From assembly GCA_910589115.1 (NCBI GenBank), contig CAJUSB010000005.1, positions 1-57,274 of the forward strand: a DNA stretch of 57,274 nucleotides, written 5' to 3'. Below the pieces are notes generated by a model. That model made no database searches. It worked only from the letters and a program-made list of their open reading frames with translations, and was not told the DNA's origin. How positions within the stretch are numbered: position 1 is the stretch's first letter; each line of letters begins with the position of its first letter. The DNA comes from an uncultured Clostridia bacterium. GTDB taxonomy: Bacteria; Bacillota; Clostridia; Oscillospirales; Butyricicoccaceae. The position numbers were made by a program, and so were the translations under genes. Below are positions 43,729 to 53,584 of the stretch, piece after piece.

Positions 43729-45518
43729 TGCTGGTTCTCTCGGCAGGGCTTATGGTGATCGTAATCGGTGGGCTTGCGTTCTGTTCACAACACTACGCAC
43801 TCGATAACATTAAATCCAAGACCGTCGGCGATGGTCAGCATGGAACGGCTCGGTGGGCGACTAAGAAGGAAATACAGCGCACTTATACCCGTGTACCGTT
43901 CCAGCCTGCTTTATGGCGGCAGGGGAAGAATCTGCCGAAAAAGCAAGGGCTGATTTTAGGCTGCGAAGGCCCAAAGAATAAGGTGACTGCTCTGGTTGAT
44001 ACCGATGATATCCATGCGATGGTAACTGCCGCGAGCGGTGCCGGAAAAACGGCTTTTTTCTTGTACCCGAACATAGAATATGCCCTTGCGTCGGGAATGT
44101 CATTTCTCTGCACCGATACCAAGGGCGACTTGTTCCGAAACTATGCAGGCATTGCGAAAGATTGCTATGGGTACCAGATCGCGGTGCTTGATCTCCGAAA
44201 CCCGACTCGCTCGGACGGTATCAATCTGCTGAATCTCGTGAACCGATATATGGATGTGTATAAAGCTGAGCCGGATAACCTGCCCGCGAAAGCAAAGGCA
44301 GAAAAATATGCAAAAATCCTGTCAAAAACTTTGATCAACACAAGCGGCGGCGACTCTGCACAATATGGGCAGAATGCCTATTTTTATGACAGCGCAGAAG
44401 GCTTGTTGACTGCGATGCTGCTGTTAGTAGCGGAATATCTTCCGACCGAAGATGAAAGCGGCAACCCGATCGAGCAGCGGCACATTGTTTCGGTGTTCAA
44501 ACTGGTGCAGGAGCTTCTTGCACCGTCTCAGGTGAAAGGCAAAAACCAGTTCCAGCTGCTGCTTGAAAAATTGCCTGCCGACCACAAAGCAAAGTGGTTT
44601 GCAGGCTCGGCATTAAACACCGCAGAACAGGCAATGGCTTCTGTGATTTCGACTGTATTGTCGCGTTTAAATGCGTTTTTAGACAGTGAAATGGAGCAAA
44701 TTTTGTGTTTTGATACAGCTATTGATGCGGAAAAGTTCTGCAAAGAGAAGTCTGCCCTGTTTATAGTTCTCCCCGAAGAAGATCAAACGAAATACTTCAT
44801 GGTTTCCCTGATTATCCAGAATTTATACCGTGAAATATTGACAGTAGCGGATGAGTACGGTGGAAGGCTTCCGAACCGGGCGGTGTTCTTCGCCGACGAG
44901 CTTGGTACTTGCCCTCCGATCCAATCGCTTGAGCTGATGTTCTCTGCGTCCCGCTCGCGAGGACTGATGCTTGTGCCGATTGTGCAAAGCATTACCGGTC
45001 AGCTTCAAAAAAATTACGGGAAGGAAGGTTCGGAAATTATCGTAGACAACTGTGCGGTCAATATTTTCGGTGGATTTGCACCAGCATCTCAGACTGCGAT
45101 CGAACTGTCCAAGGCGCTCGGTAGCCGCACGGTTATGAGTGGATCTATCAGCAAGGGCAAAAACGATCCGACACAATCCCTGCAAATGATAGAGCGTCCT
45201 CTAATGACTCCCGACGAACTGAAAACCATGCCGAAAGGCAGTTTTGTAATCATGAAAACCGGAGTCCATCCGATGCAGGTGCAACTGCGTCTGTTTCTCG
45301 ATTGGGGCATCCGCTTCAAAAAGCCATATGAAGTTCCGGAAAAGGCACAGCGCAAGGTGGCTTACGCGAATAAAGACGAGCTGGAAGCCGCCATCCTTCG
45401 GAAGCATCCGCCAGCTGTGCCAACCAGAAGCGCATGCCCACAATCGCCGCTGCGGGATGAACGCCCTCCACTGCCGCGACGACCGATCTTCCGGGAAAGG
45501 CCGGGTGATGATTTATAA
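43722..45518 (+). CDS. VirD4/TraG type IV coupling protein
   Basis: A 598-aa ATPase that links the relaxosome to the channel. N-terminal transmembrane helix (about 4-22), Walker A ASGAGKT at residues 104-110, Walker B AVFFADELGT near 389, and the TraG-specific SRSRGLMLVPIVQSI. RBS GGGGGTG precedes ATG 43722 inside the primase gene. The C-terminal tail is Pro/Arg-rich. It should select transferred substrates, which makes it the candidate reader of the shared C-terminal tripeptide. Confidence 0.93.
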   Translation: MLMLVLSAGLMVIVIGGLAFCSQHYALDNIKSKTVGDGQHGTARWATKKEIQRTYTRVPFQPALWRQGKNLPKKQGLILGCEGPKNKVTALVDTDDIHAMVTAASGAGKTAFFLYPNIEYALASGMSFLCTDTKGDLFRNYAGIAKDCYGYQIAVLDLRNPTRSDGINLLNLVNRYMDVYKAEPDNLPAKAKAEKYAKILSKTLINTSGGDSAQYGQNAYFYDSAEGLLTAMLLLVAEYLPTEDESGNPIEQRHIVSVFKLVQELLAPSQVKGKNQFQLLLEKLPADHKAKWFAGSALNTAEQAMASVISTVLSRLNAFLDSEMEQILCFDTAIDAEKFCKEKSALFIVLPEEDQTKYFMVSLIIQNLYREILTVADEYGGRLPNRAVFFADELGTCPPIQSLELMFSASRSRGLMLVPIVQSITGQLQKNYGKEGSEIIVDNCAVNIFGGFAPASQTAIELSKALGSRTVMSGSISKGKNDPTQSLQMIERPLMTPDELKTMPKGSFVIMKTGVHPMQVQLRLFLDWGIRFKKPYEVPEKAQRKVAYANKDELEAAILRKHPPAVPTRSACPQSPLRDERPPLPRRPIFRERPGDDL

Positions 45519-45769
45519 GCGGTTTTCATTCGATCCATAACTCCGGGCTGGGGCATCGCGCGGTAGTGGTTTACCGCTGCCTGCAAGACCACGCCAATGC
45601 AGAAGGCTGCTGCTGGCTCGCAATCAACACTATCGCTGCGGAGCTGCATCTTTCTCGAGCAACCGTCAAACGCGCGCTTGACGAGCTGTGCCGGGAGGGA
45701 TTCATCCACAGAGAACACCGTTGGCGAGAAAACGGAAGCCTATCTTCCAACCTGTACCACATCGTATAA
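45515..45769 (+). CDS. helix-turn-helix protein following VirD4
   Basis: A small winged-HTH protein: HSIHNSGLGHRAVVVYRCLQ, WLAINTIAAELHLSRATVKR, ALDELCREGFIHREHRWREN and SNLYHIV. Homology by eye to ICE HTH proteins starts well before the first conventional start (GTG 45566). The frame is open to ATA at 45515, which lies 6 nt after GGGTGA and overlaps the VirD4 stop. Start at ATA is inferred and weakly supported; GTG 45566 is the conservative choice (67 aa). Confidence 0.6.
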   Translation: MSGFHSIHNSGLGHRAVVVYRCLQDHANAEGCCWLAINTIAAELHLSRATVKRALDELCREGFIHREHRWRENGSLSSNLYHIV

Positions 45770-46071
45770 CTGCAAAACAGACTGCCCTCCACCAGGAGAG
45801 CAGTCTGCCAAGGTGCTGACTCAGGAGTGGGTTCAAAATGCCCCATCCAGAGGATACACGTTATAAAACATAAGAAAGAGCAGAGAAAGAAACAGTATGT
45901 TTGCAAGTTTTTAAGTGCAATATGGAATACATATTTTTACACTCAGCATTATCGCTCGTTTACGCTGAATGTAGTTGCATCCAGAAAAAACTTATCTGGA
46001 CAAAACCATATCCGTTGTTTATATGCCGCCTTGAGGGTTTACACAATTTTGGGAATGATTTTGCGGAGCAC
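45770..46071. other. gene-free region between conjugation genes and sugar operon
   Basis: A hairpin (CAGACTGC 45778-45785 with GCAGTCTG 45800-45807) ends the conjugation operon. The rest is AT-rich with no recognised gene, repeat or terminator for the opposing sugar operon. Confidence 0.5.
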
Positions 46072-47595
46072 TTACTCTTCAAAAGTAACGTTGTTTTCTA
46101 AGTCTGCTCCGTTAGAAGCAATCAACTTTTTATAGTAATAAAAAGACTTTTTCTTTGACCGTTTATGCGTGCCGTTATTATAATCGTCCTGATCGACATA
46201 AATCATACCGTAACGCTTGGTCATCTCTGATGTGCCGGAGGAGACAAGGTCTATGGGGCCCCACCATGCGTAGCCAAACACATCGACACCGTCAGCGATG
46301 GCTTCACGCATTTGTTCCACATGAGCCCGCATATAATCAATGCGGTAATCATCGTGAATTCGGCCATCTTCGCTAAACTTATCGATAGCACCCAAGCCGT
46401 TCTCGGAGATGAAAATAGGCAGATGGTAACGGTCATAGATGCGGTTCAGAGTGATTCGGAAACCGATAGGATCGATAGTCCAGCCCCATTCTGATTTGGG
46501 CAGATGCGGGTTTTTGATATCCGAAACCAGACGGCCTGTAGGCTGCGGCACGGGACTTCCCTTGTAACGCATAATATAGGTCATGTAATAGCTGATCGTG
46601 ATGAAGTCTACCGCCCCCTCTTTGAGGATTTGCATATCGTCCGGCCCCATCTCGATGTGGATATCGTTTTCGTCGAAAAATCTCTTCATGTAGTAGGGGT
46701 ATTCGCCGGTAGCTTGAACATCCGTGAAAAACCAGTTGAAGTGATCCTCAAACATGACTTGGAGTTGATCCTCGGGCTTGGAACTTTCTGCATAATTTTC
46801 CAAGCGGCAAAGCATATTGCCCATTTTAGCATCAGGATCGATTTCATGAAGTTTTTTTACCGCTAAAGCACTGGCGATGAACTGGTTGTGAACCGCTTGG
46901 AACTTCAGCTGCCAGTGGCCTAAATAGTTATTGCAGGAATTGGGTTCTGGTGCACCGTCAAGTATAACGCCGCTGCTGGTGAAGGGATTGGAAAGGACGT
47001 TGTTGATTTCATTAAAGGTCAGCCAATATTTCACCTTTCCTTTGTATCGGGTCATGACCGTTTCTGCGTAGCGGACAAATGCCTCTGTAGTATGACGGCT
47101 GGCAAAGCCACCATATTCTTCAGCTAAATGAAGAGGTGTGTCAAAATGTGAGAGGGTTACCAGAGGCTCGATTCCGTAACGGTGCAATTCATCAAATACG
47201 TTGTCATAGAACTGCAAGCCGATTTCATTGGGCTGGGCATCATCGCCATTGGGGAAAATACGGGACCATGAGATGCTCATGCGGAACACCTTAAACCCCA
47301 TTTCGGCGAAGAGCTTGATATCTTCTTTATAAGTGTGATAGAAATCGATGCCCCAGCGCTTCGGAAGGCTCCAATTTTCCGGATGAGCTTTCATGTCCTC
47401 AACCATTTCTTTGGAAGCAGCATTGTGGGAAACATGTTCATCAAAGGACCCCTCGGTGTCGCGGATCTCCTTGGTGATCAGCCGGGCAAAATCGGAAGTT
47501 GCCGGACCGCGTCCGTCCACATTCCATGCGCCTTCGATTTGGTTAGCGGCGGTAGAACCGCCCCAGAGAAAACCTTCGGGAAATGCCTTAGTCAT
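46072..47595 (-). CDS. 6-phospho-beta-glucosidase (GH1)
   Basis: A 507-aa glycoside hydrolase family 1 enzyme that hydrolyses cellobiose-6-phosphate or other phosphorylated beta-glucosides. Acid/base Glu196 in TFNEIN and nucleophile Glu398 in ISENG; the phosphate-recognising SEMTKRYG region is near the C-terminus. RBS AAGGAGAAT precedes the ATG. It is last in a minus-strand operon with PTS IIB, IIC and IIA. Confidence 0.92.
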   Translation of the reverse strand: MTKAFPEGFLWGGSTAANQIEGAWNVDGRGPATSDFARLITKEIRDTEGSFDEHVSHNAASKEMVEDMKAHPENWSLPKRWGIDFYHTYKEDIKLFAEMGFKVFRMSISWSRIFPNGDDAQPNEIGLQFYDNVFDELHRYGIEPLVTLSHFDTPLHLAEEYGGFASRHTTEAFVRYAETVMTRYKGKVKYWLTFNEINNVLSNPFTSSGVILDGAPEPNSCNNYLGHWQLKFQAVHNQFIASALAVKKLHEIDPDAKMGNMLCRLENYAESSKPEDQLQVMFEDHFNWFFTDVQATGEYPYYMKRFFDENDIHIEMGPDDMQILKEGAVDFITISYYMTYIMRYKGSPVPQPTGRLVSDIKNPHLPKSEWGWTIDPIGFRITLNRIYDRYHLPIFISENGLGAIDKFSEDGRIHDDYRIDYMRAHVEQMREAIADGVDVFGYAWWGPIDLVSSGTSEMTKRYGMIYVDQDDYNNGTHKRSKKKSFYYYKKLIASNGADLENNVTFEE

Positions 47596-47599
47596 GATA

Positions 47600-47938
47600 T
47601 TATTCTCCTTTCTGCCTATGCAGCAGCATTTTGATAATAGGAAGCAGCTTCTGAGTCATGCGCAACTCCGTTGTAATCGTCATGAGCGTATCCTGTGCGT
47701 GAATAAAGAGCAGAGAATATTCCGTATCCTCGCCGCTGACTTGATCTTGGATTACTTCGGTTTGAGCATTATGGGCCTTTACAATCAGCTCTTCTGCTTC
47801 CAACAGCAGTGTTTCTGCCTGGGTCAGATCGACATTAGCAAGAGCAGCAAGCGCTGCATCAACCTTTACCCTGCCGTCGCCAGCATTCATGATTACATCC
47901 ATGGCAATCATATTGATATCTTTTTTTTCATCTGACAT
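47600..47938 (-). CDS. PTS lactose/cellobiose-family IIA component
   Basis: A 112-aa three-helix phosphocarrier; the phosphorylated His is in LLFIHAQDTLMT near residue 80. Four-bp gap to the glucosidase gene. It passes phosphate from HPr to IIB during sugar import. Confidence 0.9.
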   Translation of the reverse strand: MSDEKKDINMIAMDVIMNAGDGRVKVDAALAALANVDLTQAETLLLEAEELIVKAHNAQTEVIQDQVSGEDTEYSLLFIHAQDTLMTITTELRMTQKLLPIIKMLLHRQKGE

Positions 47939-47957
47939 TTTAAGATCCTCCTATTGG

Positions 47958-49238
47958 TTATGCGTTTTGGCCCTTAGCAGCTTCTTTAGCAGCTTTTTTA
48001 GCAGCTTTAGCTGCTTCGCGTTCCTGCTCTTTCTGAAGTTCAGCTTTATCAGCAGCTTTGAAGAACGGGTACCAGATTACTGCGGCAATGATAAAGTTGA
48101 TACAGATCAAGAGCACATTGCGGAAATCGCCGCCTGACATCATGAATGCCGAAATCGCATTGGGAGCAAAATTCATGTCGAAATTAACATAGTTGATCGT
48201 GCCCCAGCCAAAGGCAAACCACGAATAGGAAAAGGCGGGAAGGATAAGCGCGATGAGGATGGTAGGGATCAGCATAAAGGGATTGCCTACTACCGCGCCA
48301 TATTGCAGCGGTTCATTGATATTGAAAACCGAAGGTACCAGCGTTGCCCTGCCAAGTACACGGAACTTTTTTGATTTTGCAAAAAGCATATAAATGGCAA
48401 GAGGAAGGGTAGCGCCTTGTCCGCCAATGTGATGATAACGGCTGAAACCATAGGCGTAGATGTTTTTGGGAGCCAGTCCTTCGGCAACTAAAGCTGCGTT
48501 TTCAGCGATAGCCGCCTGGGTGATGGTACGTGTGACCGGAGTAAAGACCCAGCCAGAGATACCAAAAAAGTAGAAGATGTTTTGCAGGAATGTGATAAAT
48601 ACCACGCCAGGCATGGATTGTGCAAAACTTGTGACAGGCTTCATGAGCAGCTGGACCATAGTAAACACATCGATTTGAAGTGCATTTGTGAGAATATGGG
48701 CAATCGTCAGGCTGATAAGGATCGCGATAATGTTGTCAAACCAGTTTTTTACGAAATCGGGGATAACGCTATCCTCGCCGAAGAAGGAGAACTGGATCAT
48801 GAGCTTGTAAATCAGAGACACGAGCAGACCGACGAACATCGCTGTAAACATGCCGCCAGCACCGAATTTAGACAAATCGACCAGGTAGCCGCCTTCTACA
48901 CTGAGCATATTCATGCAAAGCATGTAGGTGCCAATGCCTGTAAAGCCAGCGATCATGGCTCTATCCTTTTTCTCCAGTTTGTTCAGACAGTTATAAGGGA
49001 TAATAAAAACCACAAACAGACCAATCATCCCAAATGAGTAGGTACTTAAGGCGCTGATATCTGGCAGCGAAGGAACAAAGCGGCGGATAATGCCCCACAG
49101 AGAAGGGACGGCGCTGACCATGGAAAAGGGGACGATGTACAGGATCGCATCTGCTACAATGCCAAACCAGAAGTTCTGGGTGATCTTGTTCATGACAGGA
49201 ACGAGATACTTCTCGATCCAGGCTTGGATCTTTTTCAT
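47958..49238 (-). CDS. PTS cellobiose/lactose-family IIC permease
   Basis: A 426-aa integral membrane transporter with about 8-10 transmembrane helices (for example FWFGIVADAILYIVPFSMV and FGMIGLFVVFIIPYN). It has conserved IIC features (FSRYHHIGGQGATLPLAI and NINEPLQYGAVVGNPF). Its cytoplasmic tail is a long Lys/Ala/Glu-rich stretch. It imports and, with IIB, phosphorylates beta-glucosides. Confidence 0.92.
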   Translation of the reverse strand: MKKIQAWIEKYLVPVMNKITQNFWFGIVADAILYIVPFSMVSAVPSLWGIIRRFVPSLPDISALSTYSFGMIGLFVVFIIPYNCLNKLEKKDRAMIAGFTGIGTYMLCMNMLSVEGGYLVDLSKFGAGGMFTAMFVGLLVSLIYKLMIQFSFFGEDSVIPDFVKNWFDNIIAILISLTIAHILTNALQIDVFTMVQLLMKPVTSFAQSMPGVVFITFLQNIFYFFGISGWVFTPVTRTITQAAIAENAALVAEGLAPKNIYAYGFSRYHHIGGQGATLPLAIYMLFAKSKKFRVLGRATLVPSVFNINEPLQYGAVVGNPFMLIPTILIALILPAFSYSWFAFGWGTINYVNFDMNFAPNAISAFMMSGGDFRNVLLICINFIIAAVIWYPFFKAADKAELQKEQEREAAKAAKKAAKEAAKGQNA

Positions 49239-49262
49239 GACATACCTCCTGATATTGAATGA

Positions 49263-49571
49263 TTATTCATTATAGAAGTCGACAGCATCCTCCAAAATGG
49301 CTTCGCCGTCAAGGGCTGCGTAGTTGTCCGGATCGATGGAAGTGACTTTGATATTATGAGATTTGAGCATTTCCTGATACTTGGGAACCTCGGCAGAAAA
49401 GTGGGGGCCAAGCAGCAGAAGGTCGATTTTATCGACGTAGTCCGGAACTTGGGATTTGCTGACTGCATGGATAGTGACATCCAGATCCATGGTTTTGGCG
49501 GCTTTGCGCATATTGGCGGCCATGAAGCCAGTGGATGCGCCGATGCCGCAGGCGAGCAGGATACGAAGCAT
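49263..49571 (-). CDS. PTS cellobiose/lactose-family IIB component
   Basis: A 102-aa phosphocarrier. LLACGIGASTGF contains the active Cys near residue 8. First gene of the operon. Start ATG at 49571 (MLRILL) follows AAAGGAG by about 10 nt; a longer frame to 49613 has no RBS. Confidence 0.9.
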   Translation of the reverse strand: MLRILLACGIGASTGFMAANMRKAAKTMDLDVTIHAVSKSQVPDYVDKIDLLLLGPHFSAEVPKYQEMLKSHNIKVTSIDPDNYAALDGEAILEDAVDFYNE

Positions 49572-50101
49572 GATGTGTGTTCTCCTTTCGGTATTAGACT
49601 TGATTGAAAACAATGGGGCGTTGCTTGCTGTGGATTTTTCGTAGCAGATTCCGCCGATTCCACTGGAAAGCCATTCGGGACTTCATCCGGATAGAAATTG
49701 GAGTTAGAACTGCAGCAGGGTTTTTTGCAGGGCAAGGCGGGGGCACCGACAGGTTGTCGCCCATCAAGGGATGACGACCCGGTCAGGCAGGACCCGGCAC
49801 AGGGATGGCGCTGACGTTAGCCCGGTGGAAGCACTCGTGGCCTTTGGGAAATCGATTTTGTCTGATAACGAATTCCACTGCACGCAGCATATCCACGTTT
49901 TTCAAACAAATCTGTTTTGTTTTTTACCGCCCGATTACTGGTGGGCCGGCATGCTTTTAGTTTACTGACAAAAGGCGGCAAAAGAAAACAGTTTTTTTTC
50001 TCTACGCCGGAAAAAAGTATGGTTTTGTGCTGGACTAGACTCTGATATACTATAGGTGTATCGGAAAGCGCGGAACATGAATTAAGGTTGGGACGTGTGC
50101 C
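49572..50101. other. divergent intergenic region between PTS operon and its regulator
   Basis: About 530 bp. It should contain the PTS promoter on the minus strand, but no strong consensus was seen. On the plus strand there is a candidate promoter for the regulator (TGATATACT at 50043-50051). Open frames here are likely spurious. Confidence 0.5.
50025..50051 (+). promoter_or_regulatory. candidate promoter of the PRD regulator
   Basis: An extended -10 TGATATACT (50043-50051) with a weak -35 around 50023-50030 (TTTTGTGC), 51 bp before the start codon. Confidence 0.45.
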
Positions 50102-52033
50102 ATGAAGAAAGACAAGAAAAATGATAAGAAAAGTGAACTGCTCCGGATTCTCTCTAAATCTTCTGAGTGGATGCGGGCTTCCATGTTGGCGGACATTTTG
50201 GGTATCAGTGAACGGACCGTACGAAATTATGTCAGGGAGATCAACGAGACAGGACAGATTGTCATCCGCTCCTCCTATGAGGGATATCGTTTAAGGGAGC
50301 GATCAATCAATGTAGAGAAATCTCTCACGGAAAGCGAAACGAGGGTGTGGCGGATATTGTCCGACCTTTTGGTCAGCAAGGATGGCATCAATGCTTTTGA
50401 TGAAGCAGAGCGCTTGTACGTTAGTGCCAGCACAATTACAAATACGATCATTCCTCGGATCAAAGAGATGGTACGGGAATATGACTTGCGGGTAGAGTCA
50501 CAGAAGTTTACCTTCTATTTGCGGGGGAGCGAACTAAACAAACGGCGTCTTATTGGTAATATAGCGGTTGGCGGTTCTTATGGATTTTTTAATACGCGGG
50601 ATGTTCTTGAACATCTTTTCCCTGCACAGGATATCTCCGGACTTATGCAGATGCTTTATAAGCTGTGTCAGGATTCACGGCTTTATCTCAACGATTTTGC
50701 CATGAATAATTTGCTCATCCATTTATTGGTTATCTTGATCCGGTTGGGGTCTGACGATGATTTGGAAGAAAAGGAATCGACAATGCTGGTCAGTGAGATG
50801 CTGGCAAATTTGCCTGACAGAGAGGCGATTAGCGATTTGGCGCAGCAGATCGCATCTCGATTTGTTTTGGATTATGGCATTCATATCCCGGAAAGGGACT
50901 ATAAGCAAGTGCTGGCGTTGATCGCGTTATCGGTGGAACATGAACTGGTTGATATCCAATCTATCGTCAGTCAGTCGTTTATTGATAAAATCGCTGCACT
51001 GTTAGATCAAGTGTCCCAGCATTACTATACCCCAGAGTTCAGCAATGATTTTGTTCAACAGTTTTCCTTACACATGTATTATGCGCAGCAGCGCTGTGCT
51101 TTTCATATCAGTTATCCGAACCCGATCGGCTCACAGTTTAAGATGGAATTTGCGCCAATTTATGATATGGCGGTATTTTTTGCCCATCAGTTTTCTCATG
51201 TGTGTCATGTTGAATTCAATGAGGACGAGATTGCTTTTATTGCTCTTCATTTTGGCTCGTTTTTAGAGAATAACAAACAGGCGCGAGCATATATTTCCTG
51301 TATAGTAGTAGTGGAATCTTATCATAGCGTTTCCAAACGTTTGGTGGAGGAACTGAATAGGGCTTTCGCCGACCGGCTGGTGATTCAAGAGGTGTTGCCT
51401 GTGAACCGGTTTCAGAAACGGCTCCCAACGTGCGACTTGCTCATCACTACCATGCCGCTGAATGATACCAATATTCGCACTGTACAGATCAATCCGATCT
51501 TAACCCGGCAGAGCACCGGATGCATCCGGGCTGCGCTGGATGAAATCGATGTGGAACGGGAGTTTACCAATGCGAGGGGATTCCTGCGTGGTTTATTTCA
51601 TCCGGAATTGTATTTTCGGAATATTGCGTTGGAGGACGCTCAAACCTGCATTCGATTTATGGGCATGCACTGTTTGGAGCAAGGGTATGTAAGCGAAGAT
51701 TTTATAGAGGATGTGTTGCGGAGAGAATCTTTTTCCAGCACAGCATTTACGGATATACTGGCTGTTCCACATGCAATCAGTCATTATGCCGAACGCTCTT
51801 TCATCTGTGTGGTTCACAACAATGCTCCGATTCAGTGGGGCGGACGAGCTGTTCATTTTGTTTTGCTGATAGGCATTACAGAGACGGATATGAAACATTT
51901 TAAGGCAGCTTTTGACTTGATCGTTGAGCTTTTTAGTCATTCTGAGCGTACAATCGAACTGCTGAAAACAAACTCTTTTGAGGATTTTTGCGATTTTATT
52001 GCGCCAAGCGGGGATAATGGCAGGCCGGTGTAA
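50102..52033 (+). CDS. PRD-containing transcriptional regulator of the PTS operon
   Basis: A 643-aa BglG/LicR/MtlR-type activator. N-terminal HTH domains (residues 5-60: LADILGISERTVRNYVREI; and a second near 95-120), two PTS regulation domains (about 190-400, with His-bearing segments), a IIB-like region (about 400-480) and a C-terminal IIA-like domain (about 500-640, LAVPHAISHY). It is controlled by phosphorylation from the PTS. Divergent location from IIB-IIC-IIA-glucosidase supports local control. Confidence 0.88.
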   Translation: MKKDKKNDKKSELLRILSKSSEWMRASMLADILGISERTVRNYVREINETGQIVIRSSYEGYRLRERSINVEKSLTESETRVWRILSDLLVSKDGINAFDEAERLYVSASTITNTIIPRIKEMVREYDLRVESQKFTFYLRGSELNKRRLIGNIAVGGSYGFFNTRDVLEHLFPAQDISGLMQMLYKLCQDSRLYLNDFAMNNLLIHLLVILIRLGSDDDLEEKESTMLVSEMLANLPDREAISDLAQQIASRFVLDYGIHIPERDYKQVLALIALSVEHELVDIQSIVSQSFIDKIAALLDQVSQHYYTPEFSNDFVQQFSLHMYYAQQRCAFHISYPNPIGSQFKMEFAPIYDMAVFFAHQFSHVCHVEFNEDEIAFIALHFGSFLENNKQARAYISCIVVVESYHSVSKRLVEELNRAFADRLVIQEVLPVNRFQKRLPTCDLLITTMPLNDTNIRTVQINPILTRQSTGCIRAALDEIDVEREFTNARGFLRGLFHPELYFRNIALEDAQTCIRFMGMHCLEQGYVSEDFIEDVLRRESFSSTAFTDILAVPHAISHYAERSFICVVHNNAPIQWGGRAVHFVLLIGITETDMKHFKAAFDLIVELFSHSERTIELLKTNSFEDFCDFIAPSGDNGRPV

Positions 52034-52054
52034 GGCGTACTGAAAAACGGCGTA

Positions 52055-52094
52055 AAAGGAGTGGGATATGTAAGTGTTCCACTCTTTTTTTGTC
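52055..52094 (+). terminator. terminator of the PRD regulator gene
   Basis: Stem GAGTGGGA with TTCCACTC and a run of seven Ts, 22 bp past the stop codon. Confidence 0.8.
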
Positions 52095-52590
52095 CTTAAA
52101 GCCTCAATGAAATTTGTATTTTGTTCGATATGCTGCGCTTAACAGATATTTACTATGAATTTATATTTTTTAGATTTCATAAGAATCAGTTTGAAATGGG
52201 TGGATCAGAAATGAATTAAAAAGATGGAATGGGATTTTGGTCAAATAGATCATATCGGCAGGATGTCGGCAAAAAGTTACCATGTGCCTCTTACTAATCA
52301 GAAAAAAAGAAAATATTTACCGTTCGTTTGCCAGACTGCAAATGGTGTTCCGGATCACAATGGAAGAACATCTTATTCCGTTCAAGACGTTGTTCAAAAC
52401 TTTGCACGGCGAAAGCCAAATGGCTGTGAAAAGTATTTTCTAATACAGTTTAACAGAGCGACCGATTTTACACGGCTATGTGAAATCGGTCGCTCTATTT
52501 CTATTTTCCAGCATCAGCTACGATGCCGCTCACCTCCAACTTCTGAAATCAGGATTTCAAAAAAGATTTCAGATAAGGAGGTCTGTCGAA
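52095..52590. other. gene-free region with a long hairpin
   Basis: An AT-rich stretch, then a long hairpin at 52455-52496 (AGAGCGACCGATTT / AAATCGGTCGCTCT) followed by ATTTC. Probably a terminator of an upstream short transcript. No gene recognised; a 5' UTR of the sigma-like gene may begin here. Confidence 0.5.
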
Positions 52591-53010
52591 ATGGCAGAAA
52601 ACCAAAAGTATATACTTATGATCGATGGCGCGCCTGTAGAGGTCAACCGCGAGATTTATATCGAATATCATCGCATGGATCGCCGCGACCGTTACTTGGA
52701 AGAACGGGATCTGGCGCATGGCAAAACGCTGTACAGCAATTTGGACACAGTAGAACTGCTGGGTGAGGAGATGATTCCAGATAGCAATGCGGTCAACCCT
52801 GAGGATGCAGCGATTGCCTGTATTTTGCACGAAAAGCTGCATCAGTGCTTGGATTTGCTTTCGGAAGGGGATCGTCAGCTGATTGATGCGTTGTATTTTC
52901 AGGATAAAAGTGAGCGCGATTACGCGAAGAAGGTTGGCATTTCCCAGAAGGGCGTGAATAAGCGTCGGCACGCAGCTTTGGCGAAGCTTAAAATTTTTAT
53001 GAAAGATTAA
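52591..53010 (+). CDS. sigma-70 region 4-like regulator
   Basis: A 139-aa protein. The C-terminal half (LHQCLDLLSEGDRQLIDALY, SERDYAKKVGISQKGVNKRR, HAALAKLKIFM) is a sigma region 4-like HTH. The N-terminal half (KYILMIDGAPVEVNREIYIEY) matches small ICE regulators such as those of the Tn916 family style. ATG 52591 has AAGGAGG 9 nt upstream. It may activate excision or transfer genes. Confidence 0.8.
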   Translation: MAENQKYILMIDGAPVEVNREIYIEYHRMDRRDRYLEERDLAHGKTLYSNLDTVELLGEEMIPDSNAVNPEDAAIACILHEKLHQCLDLLSEGDRQLIDALYFQDKSERDYAKKVGISQKGVNKRRHAALAKLKIFMKD

Positions 53011-53584
53011 AAATTCTGGTTCTCAACCCCCCGCTATTTTCGGCTTAATAGTGGGAGGGTAATTTCCCCGCCCGCTGTTCTTTGGAAATTGAATATCCGA
53101 TGCTTTGGATACGTTCCTGACGTGCCCCGAAAAGGGGCAAGCGACATTAGAGGATGCGCGAAGATCACCTGTAGAAAAGCGCGGAGTGAACTCGAAGCCA
53201 CTTATTTTCTGTTTTTGTTCGAACGCTTCACCCGCTCCCCCTTCTATCGAATGACGGCCTATCTATTACTATTATATAAGGTGTAAGCGGGCCCATCCGT
53301 CCAGAAAGCCAGCTGTGGCAGCTGGCCTCGCGATGACAGCGTCAGGGATCATGATACTCCCGTCCAGTCCCGTAATCAGGAGGGCGGCCGACAGAGATCC
53401 TGCCGGGGGTGAGATTCCCGTGAAGCGGTGGAGCCAGCCGCTGTCCAAAGAGGTCGCCCGGTGTGCTTGGGGGAGTAGTGTCGAATACAAGTGCAGAAAC
53501 AATCAAAAGAGAAATCTTGATAACAGATGCCACGGGGACCGCGCCTGCGGGAAACTGCGGAAAGGGGTCCCTGTGTATGTGCTA
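53011..53584. other. structured gene-free region
   Basis: Contains GCCAGCTG/CAGCTGGC (53308-53326) and CACGGGGACC/GGTCCCTGTG (53531-53575) hairpins and GC-rich sequence unlike the AT-rich flanks. Several frames on both strands are open but none has a good RBS. It might be a non-coding RNA, an origin or a decayed insertion; the second hairpin is also downstream of fic on the minus strand. Confidence 0.45.

Noticed and set aside
49771..49968. Short frame in the PTS divergent region
   Set aside because: No RBS, no domain and inconsistent composition; the region is better explained as promoter DNA.
53089..53286. 65-aa open frame starting at TTG after the sigma-like gene
   Set aside because: A weak start and no motif; only its end (RSPFYRMTAYLLLLYKV) looks membrane-like. 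Insufficient support.
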